This document shows, in pieces, positions 43,284-50,393 of a DNA stretch of 64,000 bases. The stretch is taken from NCBI GenBank assembly GCA_963817375.1, contig CAWFOB010000005.1:124001-188000 (forward strand). The letters are read 5' to 3'. The notes below the pieces were generated by a model that saw only the letters and a program-made list of their open reading frames with translations, did no database searches and was not told the origin of the DNA. The position numbers and the translations under genes are program-made. Each line of letters begins with the position of its first letter. The stretch's first letter is position 1. This stretch comes from JACVRM01 sp963817375 (GTDB lineage: Bacteria; Actinomycetota; Thermoleophilia; Gaiellales; Gaiellaceae).

Positions 43284-44183
43284 GGCGGCCTGGGTACGGA
43301 ATACCGAGAAGAGCCCTGCCGGTCTGCGCTCAACCGCGTGCAGGGCATGCCGTTCGACTGGTCGCTGAACCCCTACATGGGGTGCGTGCACCGCTGCACG
43401 TTCTGTTACGTCCGCGCCTTCGAGCTGCGTGCGGACCGGCCCTTCGACGACCGCTACGGCCGCTCCATCCGTGTCAAGACGAACGTCGCCGAGGTGCTTC
43501 GCCGTGAGCTCGCGCGGCCATCGTGGCGCGGCGAGTCGGTGGCGATCGGCGCGGCCACCGACCCGTACCAGCCCGTCGAGGGCCGCTACCGCCTGACGCG
43601 TGCCTGCATCGAGGCACTGGGCGAGGCGGCGAACCCGTTCGGGATCATCACCCGGGGGCCGATGATCGTCCGCGACGTCGACGTCCTCCAGGAGGCGTCG
43701 CGCCGGGCCGACGTCGGCGTGACGTTCTCCGTGCCGACCCTGGATGAGCAGGTCTGGCGCACGACCGAGCCGGGCACGGCGCCGCCGCGCCAGCGGCTGC
43801 GGGCGCTCAAGACGCTCGTCGACGGCGGCATCCGCGCGAACGTCGGCATGGCCCCGATCCTCCCGGGCCTGTCGGATCGCCCCGAGCAGCTCGCCGAGGT
43901 CGTCAGGGCCGCGCGCGACGCCGGCGCCACCGGCATCTGGGCGAACCTGCTCTACCTGCGGCCGGGTACTCGCGAGCACTTCCTCGAGCAGCTCGCGCGC
44001 GACTGGCCCGAGCAGCTTCCGCGCTACGAGGCGCTCTACGCACGCGGCGCGTATCTCCGGAACGACGTGAAGAAGCCGCTCCAGGAACTGGTCGCCGACC
44101 TCCGGCGCCGCCACGGGATCCGCGACCGGCGCACGATCAGGCCGGAGCTGGCGCGCGAGGAGCAGCTCGCGCTGGCCGTCTAG
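43272..44183 (+). CDS. SplB-like radical SAM protein under SOS box
   Basis: Radical SAM protein, 303 residues from the first ATG. The cluster motif is GCVHRCTFCYVRAF (CX3CX2C) near residue 40; MPFDWSLNPYMGC before it and GAATDPYQPVEGRYRLTRAC after it match the Rv2578c/SplB-like family related to spore photoproduct lyase. ATG 43272 lies inside the LexA box, upstream of the predicted transcription start. An in-frame CTG at 43290, 6 bases after TATACT, would suit a leaderless mRNA and still keeps the conserved CRSALNRV segment. The promoter implies induction by DNA damage; the substrate is unknown. Confidence 0.8.
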   Translation: MFYTGGLGTEYREEPCRSALNRVQGMPFDWSLNPYMGCVHRCTFCYVRAFELRADRPFDDRYGRSIRVKTNVAEVLRRELARPSWRGESVAIGAATDPYQPVEGRYRLTRACIEALGEAANPFGIITRGPMIVRDVDVLQEASRRADVGVTFSVPTLDEQVWRTTEPGTAPPRQRLRALKTLVDGGIRANVGMAPILPGLSDRPEQLAEVVRAARDAGATGIWANLLYLRPGTREHFLEQLARDWPEQLPRYEALYARGAYLRNDVKKPLQELVADLRRRHGIRDRRTIRPELAREEQLALAV

Positions 44184-44467
44184 CGGGTTCCGGCGCCGAC
44201 TTCCTCGACGTAGGCGATCCGCACCGAGTCCGGGATCACCCCGCCCTCGCCCATCGCCTCGAGCAGCAGCGGGCTCGCTGCCAACGCCTCGGCAGCCGCA
44301 CGGGAGTCGAAGGTGTTGGCCACGAAGATGTGGTTCGGGTCGTCCTGATCGCGCCAGACCCGGTACGACCGGATGTCGTTCGTCCAGTCCTGCGTCCAGG
44401 CGCGGTCGAAGTGCGGCCGCCACGCGTCGTAGTCCTCAACACGGTGGTCGACGATCATCGTCGTCAT
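44180..44467 (-). CDS. Small dimeric alpha/beta-barrel (ABM-like) protein
   Basis: 95 residues with the pattern of ferredoxin-fold antibiotic-biosynthesis-monooxygenase-like or DUF3764-like proteins: IVDHRVEDYDAWRPHFDR, YRVWRDQDDPNHIFVANTFD and a C-terminal strand VRIAYVEEV. No catalytic residues can be assigned. Start ATG 44467 has a GAGGAGG site. It overlaps the radical SAM stop by four bases, convergently. Confidence 0.6.
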   Translation of the reverse strand: MTTMIVDHRVEDYDAWRPHFDRAWTQDWTNDIRSYRVWRDQDDPNHIFVANTFDSRAAAEALAASPLLLEAMGEGGVIPDSVRIAYVEEVGAGTR

Positions 44468-44502
44468 GCTCGGCCTCCTCGTCTCGGGAAGCCGACCCTA
44501 GC

Positions 44503-46287
44503 TCAGCGGCCGCGACCCAGGCTGACCACGAGGTTGATCTTCGTGTTCGCGGCAAGAACGGCGCCCGGCGCACGGCTCTGACCGCTGACGACGCCCTTCT
44601 TGCGGATCCGCGAGTGCGCGTATCGAACCTTGCCGGTACGGCAGTGGTGCGCGCGGATGGTCGACTCGGCAGCGCGGAGCGCCGTGCCCGTCACCCGCGG
44701 GACGGTGCAGCGCACGGTGCGCTTGACGACCGCGGAAGCGATCGAGAACGTCCGGGGGACATCGGCCGCCGCCTCGTAGTTCGCATTGCCGCCCTGCGAC
44801 GCGCGCACGGTGCACGAGCCGGCCCCGGTGAGGCGGACGACCTTCGCTCCGCTGATGGTGCATTGCCCGCTCGTCGAGAACGAGACGGGCAGGCCCGACG
44901 AGGCGATGGCCGCGACCGCGAAGTCCGGATCGCCGGCACGCCGGCCGGGGAGCGAGTCGAACGCGATCGTCTGCCTCGCCTTCGCGATCGAGAACGTCTG
45001 AGCAACCGGGACGGCGGCGGCATAGCTCGGGTTGCCCGCCTGCGACGCCGTCACCGTGCACGATCCGGCCGCCGTCAGGTGCACCGTTGCACCGCTGACG
45101 GCGCAACCGCCCGTGGCGGAGAAGGCGACCGGCAAGCCCGAGCTCGCGGTCGCGCTGACGGCGAAGTCGGCGTCGCCGTACCTCGCGGGCGGCAGGGGTT
45201 CGAACGCGATGGACTGCGCCTTCGGCATGGCGACCGACGTGCACTTCGCGGTGTCCAGCCTGCAGGGCTGCCACGTCGGCGCGTAGTCGTATGTCTCGAG
45301 GTTGCCGAATTCGGTGCCGGCGACCTCAGGCGTCGTCAGCTTCGCGACGCCGGTGCCGTTGGCGTTCATCCGGTAGATCGCCCAGGGCGTGAACCGAAAC
45401 GAGCCGTTCGGGCAGGCCGTCCCGCCGGCAGAGAAGGCGATCTTCGTGCCGTCCGGAGACCAGGCGGGGTACTGCTCGAACGGGCCTGCAAACCCGGGCG
45501 TGTTCGAGATGTCGGTCAGCGTCTTTGCCGCGACGTCGTAGATGTAGATGTCGGCCGGCGTGACCGCGACGCCGTTGCAGCCCGTCTCGTTGTTCACCCA
45601 CGACGAGATCGCGATCTTCGTACCGTCCGGCGACCAGTCGTACGCGTTGATGTGCCAGGCGAAGTCGCCTGCGAGCCCCGGCAGCTCCGCCAGCCCGCCG
45701 CCGTCCGGGTCGACCGTGAGCAGCGCAAAATAGCCGTCCCCGTTGGGGGCGATGTAGGAGATCTTCGAGCCGGCCGCCGTCATCGCCCACGACGGGCTCC
45801 ACTTCGCCTTCCCGTCAGCAGTGATCTGTGTCTTGCCGGTGCCGTCCGCGTTCATTGTCCAGAGCTCGGCGTCGGCGATGTTCCCCGCGGTCGAGCGCGC
45901 GTAGACGATCTTCGTGCCGTCGGGCGACCATGAGGCGTTCCAGGCGGGGAAACCCGAGGTGAGCTGCTTCTCACCGGTGCCGTCGGCGTTCATGACGTAG
46001 ATGTCCGCGAAGCCGAACGCTGGGAAGCGGTTGAACAGGATCTTGTTGCCGTCGGGCGACCACTGCCCGGTCGCGCCGTCGTCGAGGAGCGTCGCGCCGC
46101 CGCTTCCGTCCGGGTTGATCGTCCGGAGCCTGTTGCCGTTGGCGTAGCCCGGCACACGGTTGTAGTAGGCGATCATGCCGTTCGTCCCGGGGAATGCGCT
46201 CACGGCGCGCTGGACGCGGGCACCCGCAAGAGCCGCGCAGCAGCCGACGAGCAGAAACAGAACCCCGAACCGCCGTGAACGCCGCAT
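44503..46287 (-). CDS. Secreted TolB-type beta-propeller protein with MBG-like and PASTA domains
   Basis: 594 residues, exported (hydrophobic FGVLFLLVGCCAALAGA near the N-terminus). Residues about 40-350 contain five or more PD40/TolB repeats (WSPDGTKI, WSPDGNKI, INPDGSG, MNADGTG). Then come two immunoglobulin-like MBG-type repeats (QSIAFEPLPPARYGDADFAV; QTIAFDSLPGRRAGDPDFAV), each with a Cys pair. The C-terminus (about 520-594) is one PASTA domain (VPRVTGTALRAAESTIRAHH), a fold that binds peptidoglycan or beta-lactams. A wall-attached sensor or scaffold is a reasonable inference. Start ATG 46287 has a GGGAGGAAG site. Confidence 0.75.
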   Translation of the reverse strand: MRRSRRFGVLFLLVGCCAALAGARVQRAVSAFPGTNGMIAYYNRVPGYANGNRLRTINPDGSGGATLLDDGATGQWSPDGNKILFNRFPAFGFADIYVMNADGTGEKQLTSGFPAWNASWSPDGTKIVYARSTAGNIADAELWTMNADGTGKTQITADGKAKWSPSWAMTAAGSKISYIAPNGDGYFALLTVDPDGGGLAELPGLAGDFAWHINAYDWSPDGTKIAISSWVNNETGCNGVAVTPADIYIYDVAAKTLTDISNTPGFAGPFEQYPAWSPDGTKIAFSAGGTACPNGSFRFTPWAIYRMNANGTGVAKLTTPEVAGTEFGNLETYDYAPTWQPCRLDTAKCTSVAMPKAQSIAFEPLPPARYGDADFAVSATASSGLPVAFSATGGCAVSGATVHLTAAGSCTVTASQAGNPSYAAAVPVAQTFSIAKARQTIAFDSLPGRRAGDPDFAVAAIASSGLPVSFSTSGQCTISGAKVVRLTGAGSCTVRASQGGNANYEAAADVPRTFSIASAVVKRTVRCTVPRVTGTALRAAESTIRAHHCRTGKVRYAHSRIRKKGVVSGQSRAPGAVLAANTKINLVVSLGRGR

Positions 46288-46366
46288 AGGTACTTCCTCC
46301 CGAGGCGACGGTACGCCCTATTTGCAAAGCGGTCAAGATCCCCGGTCCGCCGTCTCCCCGGCCGCC

Positions 46367-46372
46367 TACAAT
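46367..46372 (+). promoter_or_regulatory. -10 box of leaderless promoter (response regulator)
   Basis: TACAAT lies 6 bases before GTG 46379, with no ribosome-binding site. Confidence 0.5.
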
Positions 46373-46378
46373 CGCCGC

Positions 46379-47023
46379 GTGGAACAGGTCGCGGAGGGCG
46401 GTCAGCGCGAGATCACCTGCCTGATCGTCGATGACCATGAGGTCGTCCGCGAGGGCATCCGGATCTCGCTCTCGAACACGCCGCACATCCGTGTGGTCGG
46501 CGAGGCCGCCGACGGCGAGGCGGCCGTCGCGCTCGTCGAGCGCCGCCACCCGAACGTCGTGATCATGGACGTGCGCATGCCCGGAATGGACGGGCTCGAG
46601 GCGACCAAGCTCGTCACCGAGAAGGCGCCCGACTCGCACGTCCTGATCTTCACCGCGTACAGCGAGCGGAGCCTGCTCGGCCGTGGCCTCGAGTCCGGCG
46701 CGAAGGGCTACATCCTCAAGGAGGCGCCGCGCGACACGCTCATACGAGCGATCGAGAAGGTTGCGAAGGGCGAGACGTTCGTCGACCCGGCGCTGATGAC
46801 CGCGTTCCTCCCGGGGCGCGAGGGCGCCGACATGCTCACGGGGCGCGAGCGCGAGATCCTCCAGCTCCTGGCCGACGGCATGTCGAACGCCGACGTCGCC
46901 GAGCGGCTCTTCATCAGCCAGGAGACCGTGAAGAGCCACGTCCGCCACATCCTCACGAAGCTCGAAGCCGACACGCGCACGCACGCGGTCGCGATCGCGC
47001 TCCGCGAGGCCATGATCGATTGA
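46379..47023 (+). CDS. NarL/FixJ-family response regulator
   Basis: 214-residue transcription factor. Receiver domain: acidic pocket VDDHEVVREGI, phospho-acceptor Asp in NVVIMDVRMPGMDGLEA, switch Thr in IFTAYS and Lys in YILKEA. The LuxR-type helix-turn-helix is LTGREREILQLLADGMSNAD followed by TVKSHVRHILTKL. Its stop overlaps the kinase-like gene (TTGA), forming a two-component pair. GTG 46379 is set by the leaderless box. Confidence 0.9.
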   Translation: MEQVAEGGQREITCLIVDDHEVVREGIRISLSNTPHIRVVGEAADGEAAVALVERRHPNVVIMDVRMPGMDGLEATKLVTEKAPDSHVLIFTAYSERSLLGRGLESGAKGYILKEAPRDTLIRAIEKVAKGETFVDPALMTAFLPGREGADMLTGREREILQLLADGMSNADVAERLFISQETVKSHVRHILTKLEADTRTHAVAIALREAMID

Positions 47024-47664
47024 GTGACGACGCCGGCCGCCTGGCCGACCAGCTGATCGCCGCCGAGCAGGAGGAGCGGCGGCGGCTCGCGCTCGCGCTG
47101 CACGACGGCCCCGTCCAGTCGCTCTCGGGCATCGCGCTCATGCTCGACGCCGTCCGCGGCGCGCTCGAGGCCGGCAACGTCGACCAGGCGCAGGAGCTGC
47201 TCGCGAGCGTGGTCGACCGCCAGCGCGACGCGATCCGCTCGCTGCGCGACCTCTCCTTCGCGCTCGAGCCGATCATCCTCCGCGACCAGGGGTTCGTACC
47301 CGCCGTGCGGGCGCTCGCGGAGCAGCTCGGCGTCTCCGCGAAGGTGCGCATCGACCTCGACGTCGAGGCCGGAGAGGAGCTCGCCGTGCGCGCCCAGGTG
47401 ACGCTGTACCAGATCATCCGCGAGGCGCTCCACCAGTCGCTCCGCCGCGGGCCGCCGACCCGGATCTCCGTGACCATGACGCCGCTCGACGACGGCGGTG
47501 TGGACACGGTCATCACCGACGACGGCACCGCGGAGCGCCGCCGGCGCGTGTTCGAGCCGCTCGAGGAGCGCGCTCGCGCCGTCCAGGGCACGGTCGAGGT
47601 CGAGCCGACGAACGAGCACGGCACCGTCATCCGGGTGACCGTTCCGGGCTACACGGCCCGGTAA
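47020..47664 (+). CDS. HisKA_3-type histidine kinase with degenerate ATPase domain
   Basis: 214 residues, soluble, no membrane segment. The dimerisation/phospho-acceptor helix EERRRLALALHDGPVQSLSG carries the His. The C-terminal ATPase part is short: the N-box region reads REALHQSLRRG where active kinases have EALTN-type Asn, and the G1 region is only ITDDGT. ATP binding is therefore doubtful, and it may act as a phosphatase, phosphotransfer partner or anchor for the regulator it overlaps. Start TTG 47020. Confidence 0.7.
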   Translation: MSDDAGRLADQLIAAEQEERRRLALALHDGPVQSLSGIALMLDAVRGALEAGNVDQAQELLASVVDRQRDAIRSLRDLSFALEPIILRDQGFVPAVRALAEQLGVSAKVRIDLDVEAGEELAVRAQVTLYQIIREALHQSLRRGPPTRISVTMTPLDDGGVDTVITDDGTAERRRRVFEPLEERARAVQGTVEVEPTNEHGTVIRVTVPGYTAR

Positions 47665-47680
47665 TACCATCAGCTGCACC

Positions 47681-47878
47681 ATGGCACCCGAGACCGGCCA
47701 CCTGCTGTTCGTCTCGAAGACGACCGGCTACGAGCTCCAGGACGCGGAGGGCGAGGTGCCCGAGGCGGGCACGCGCCTCGAGCTCGACGGAGGCACGGCG
47801 TACGTCGTCGCCAAGGTCGGGCCGTCGCCGCGCCCGGGCGACTCGCGGCGCTGCGCCTACCTGCAGCCGGTCGGCTAG
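47681..47878 (+). CDS. Small conserved hypothetical protein
   Basis: 65-residue protein with three short strands (HLLFVSKTTGYELQD, RLELDGGTAYVVAKVGPSP, CAYLQPV), suggesting a small beta-barrel. ATG 47681 lies 16 bases after the kinase-like gene, so it may be co-transcribed. Its stop overlaps that of the convergent flavoprotein by four bases. The family is unrecognised; strand pattern and gene spacing support coding. Confidence 0.5.
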   Translation: MAPETGHLLFVSKTTGYELQDAEGEVPEAGTRLELDGGTAYVVAKVGPSPRPGDSRRCAYLQPVG

Positions 47879-48942
47879 ACCGACGGGACGATGTGCTCGG
47901 CGGCGGACAAGCCGAGCACGAGTGCCTGCGCAAGCCCGCTCGCGTAGCCGCCGGTCGAGACACCGCCGGCGTCCACACCCACGGCGTAGAGCCCGTCGAG
48001 CGGCGACCCATCCTCGCGCAGCACTCGCGCGTGCCCGTCGACGCGCAGGCCGCCCATCGTGTGCGTGATCGCCGCATGGACGTAGACGCCAAGGCGGACG
48101 CTGTCGGGCACGGCGAAGGGCAGCCGTGCCGGCTCGAAGACGGGGGCACCGGCCCGGCCGGCGCGTTCGACTCGAGCCGCGACGTCCTCGTCTGCAAGCG
48201 CTTCGTCGTCCAGCAGGTACCAGGCACGGGCGCCCGGCTGTCGCGCCGTCGCCTGGACGACGTCGGTCTCCGACCAGGTCGGCGCGTGCTCGAGAAACGG
48301 CCGCCCGGCGTCGTCGACGACCGTCGCCCGCCCGGCGTACAGCTGGGCGAGCGGCACGAAATCGGCCTCCCCGTAGCGCGCGTCCGGCATGTTGCGACCG
48401 TAGAACTCGTCCATCCCGCCGGTCAGTGCGCCGCCCGCGGCGAGGCCGGCGCGCAGCCCGTCCCCCGCGCTCCACGGGTTCGCGCGCAGCGCGAGCGGCT
48501 CGGTCGTGATGTAGCGCGCCACCAGCTCGTGGTCGCCGCCGAACCCACCGGTGGCGAGGACGAGCGGACTGTCGGTGGTCTCACCGAGCCGCACGTCGCC
48601 GGCGGCGCGGACGAGCGCATCCGTCAGCGCGACGGGGTCGAACCGCATGCCGGCGGTGCGGGGGTTGCCGGTCTCGCGCCGGACGACCGGCGCGCCGAGC
48701 GACTCCAGCCACATGAGCGCGTCGTCGAGGCGGTCGACGACCAGCCGCTGCAGCGTCTCGTCGCCGCCCGGGCACTCGCGCCGGAACTCCTCGAGTGTGC
48801 GGTAGCGCCAGATGACGCAGCTCGACAGCAGCATCGACCCACCCGGGCGCGTGCCTTTCTCGTAGACCACCGGCGCTGCGCCGAGCTGCCGCGCGCGCGC
48901 CGCGCAGACGAGCCCGGCCATGCCGGCCCCCGCGACCGTCAG
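47875..48942 (-). CDS. FAD-dependent fumarate reductase/ketosteroid dehydrogenase-like flavoprotein
   Basis: About 355 residues of the fumarate reductase/succinate dehydrogenase flavoprotein superfamily. FAD binding: VAGAGMAGLVCAARARQLGA and LVLATGGFGGDHELVARY; C-terminal cap THTMGGLRVDGHARVL and GVDAGGVSTGGYASGLAQAL. It is shorter than 3-ketosteroid dehydrogenases. No ATG, GTG or TTG precedes the FAD motif after the upstream VOC gene stop; CTG 48942 (followed by TVAGAG) is the best candidate, so the start is tentative. Substrate unknown. Confidence 0.75.
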   Translation of the reverse strand: MTVAGAGMAGLVCAARARQLGAAPVVYEKGTRPGGSMLLSSCVIWRYRTLEEFRRECPGGDETLQRLVVDRLDDALMWLESLGAPVVRRETGNPRTAGMRFDPVALTDALVRAAGDVRLGETTDSPLVLATGGFGGDHELVARYITTEPLALRANPWSAGDGLRAGLAAGGALTGGMDEFYGRNMPDARYGEADFVPLAQLYAGRATVVDDAGRPFLEHAPTWSETDVVQATARQPGARAWYLLDDEALADEDVAARVERAGRAGAPVFEPARLPFAVPDSVRLGVYVHAAITHTMGGLRVDGHARVLREDGSPLDGLYAVGVDAGGVSTGGYASGLAQALVLGLSAAEHIVPSV

Positions 48943-48947
48943 GCCGG

Positions 48948-49646
48948 TTATTTGAGCGCGAACGTCGGCTTGTGCTCGACGTACTCGATGCGCACGCCAT
49001 CCGGGCCGGACAGGAATGCCGCGTACGTGTTCGGCGCGTCCACCACGCGCTCGACCTCGATGCCCGTGCGGTTCGCCTCCTGGACGTGTTCGTCCGCAGA
49101 GTCGACGAGCACCGCCAGGTGGTTGAGGAGCGGCCGGCCGTCGTCGGCGGTCTCGCCGTGCCAGAGCTCGACCCACGCACCGGCCACCTCCACGCGCGGA
49201 GCGCCCTCGGCGCCCGCCCCGGCGCGCGCGAACCCGTACGCCTCGTACTCGCGCGCGGCCTCCTCGGGCCGCGGCGAGAACAGCGCCACGTGGTCGAAGT
49301 CGTAGTCGCTCTCGGTCTCCGCCTCGACGAGCCCGAGGCGCAGGCCCTCGTAAAGGTCGAAGTAGACAGCGCCGTGCTCGCGCTCGAGTGGCCACTCCTC
49401 CGGCAGCTCCGCCAGCGCCTCGTCGAGGTCGTTGACGCGGAACGCGATGTGGCGAAGCACGCCGCGCTCGCGCGGCCCCTCGGCGTCGAAGAGCGTCAGC
49501 TTGCTGCGCCGGGCGTCGGCGCCGATGAGCGTGAACGTGTCCGTCCGCTCGATGACGTGCATGCCGAGATGGTGGGTGGCGAAGTCGGCGATCCGGTCAC
49601 GCTCGGCGACCCACAGGGCTACGTGATCAAGAATCTTGGGCTTCAT
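48948..49646 (-). CDS. VOC-family (glyoxalase/dioxygenase fold) protein
   Basis: 232 residues comprising two vicinal-oxygen-chelate modules: LDHVALWVAERDRIADFATH with VLRHIAFRVNDLDEALAEL, and FDHVALFSPRPEEAAREYEA with LNHLAVLVDSADEHVQEANR. The His and Glu positions suit a metal site (HVALWV, HIAFRV, VYFDLYEG, IEYVEHK). Homologues include extradiol dioxygenases and glyoxalase-like isomerases. ATG 49646 follows a leaderless box; the next gene begins right after its stop, which suggests a shared pathway. Confidence 0.75.
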   Translation of the reverse strand: MKPKILDHVALWVAERDRIADFATHHLGMHVIERTDTFTLIGADARRSKLTLFDAEGPRERGVLRHIAFRVNDLDEALAELPEEWPLEREHGAVYFDLYEGLRLGLVEAETESDYDFDHVALFSPRPEEAAREYEAYGFARAGAGAEGAPRVEVAGAWVELWHGETADDGRPLLNHLAVLVDSADEHVQEANRTGIEVERVVDAPNTYAAFLSGPDGVRIEYVEHKPTFALK

Positions 49647-49652
49647 CGGGTG

Positions 49653-49658
49653 AGGATA
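49653..49658 (-). promoter_or_regulatory. -10 box of leaderless promoter (VOC gene)
   Basis: On the complement TATCCT ends 6 bases before ATG 49646. Confidence 0.45.
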
Positions 49659-49694
49659 GCCAGGGGCGCCCGGTCTCCCGAGCGCCCGCGAGGG

Positions 49695-49988
49695 CTATTT
49701 CTTGCGGGAGACCGCCCGCTGCAACTGCTCCTTGTTCATGCGCGAGCGACCCTCGATCCCGAGGCGCTTGGCCTCGTTGTAGAGCTGCTCCTTGGTGCGG
49801 CCGCCGCCGCGGCTCGAAGAGCCGCCGCTGCGCGAGGACGACTTCGCCTCGCCGGATTGTGCGCGCTGCTTGTTGACCGTGCGCGCGGCGATCTCCTTGG
49901 CGCGCCTGGTCGAGCGGCCTTCCTTGCGCTCCGCCTCGGAGATGTGCTCGTACTGGCGCTCGCGCTTCGCGCTCCATGACTTCGGCAT
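49695..49988 (-). CDS. Small basic protein with Rho N-terminal-like (SAP-like) domain
   Basis: 97 residues. The N-terminal half (KSWSAKRERQYEHISEAERK) matches proteins often labelled plasmid-stabilisation or ChaB-like; a Ser/Gly/Arg linker follows (residues 50-63). The C-terminus RTKEQLYNEAKRLGIEGRSR is a Rho_N/SAP-like helical motif that binds nucleic acid. ATG 49988 has a strong GAGGAGGT site. A nucleoid or RNA-binding role is an inference. Confidence 0.65.
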   Translation of the reverse strand: MPKSWSAKRERQYEHISEAERKEGRSTRRAKEIAARTVNKQRAQSGEAKSSSRSGGSSSRGGGRTKEQLYNEAKRLGIEGRSRMNKEQLQRAVSRKK

Positions 49989-50042
49989 ACGACCTCCTCT
50001 GTGTCGGGTGTCGCGCCGGGCTTACCCCGCTTGCAGGCTTTC

Positions 50043-50387
50043 ATGCGCGCGGACCGTGTTACGCTCGCCGTCGTGGCGACGATCCTGCTGGTCGGGGTCG
50101 ACCTCTTCGTTCGCGGCAAGCTCGAGGCTGCGTGCCCCGGGCACGCCTTTGTCACCACGGACAGCGTCGTCGACCCGGATCTCGTGGTCGCGGACATCGC
50201 GCGCATCGACCCCGAGGAGGTCGCGGACACCTACGTGGACGTGCCGATCCTCGGCTTCACGAATCACACGGACACCCAGGGCCTGCGCGCGGCGCACGCG
50301 GCCGGGTTCGATCAAGTGGTGGCCAAGTCCGCGCTCCATGAGCGAGCGGCGGAACTGATTGAGGAGCTGACCGCGCCAGTAGGATAG
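50043..50387 (+). CDS. Pseudo-receiver-domain protein
   Basis: 114 residues with the alternating strand-helix layout of a response-regulator receiver, but without a usable phosphorylation site: the first strand (RVTLAVVATILLVGVDLFVR) lacks the acidic pair, and the central strand is DLVVADIARIDPEE. The C-terminal half (VPILGFTNHTDTQGLRAAHAA then GFDQVVAKSALHERAAELI) parallels receiver alpha4-alpha5. It ends 6 bases before the ferredoxin gene and is probably co-transcribed with it. Function unknown. Confidence 0.6.
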   Translation: MRADRVTLAVVATILLVGVDLFVRGKLEAACPGHAFVTTDSVVDPDLVVADIARIDPEEVADTYVDVPILGFTNHTDTQGLRAAHAAGFDQVVAKSALHERAAELIEELTAPVG

Positions 50388-50393
50388 GCCGCG

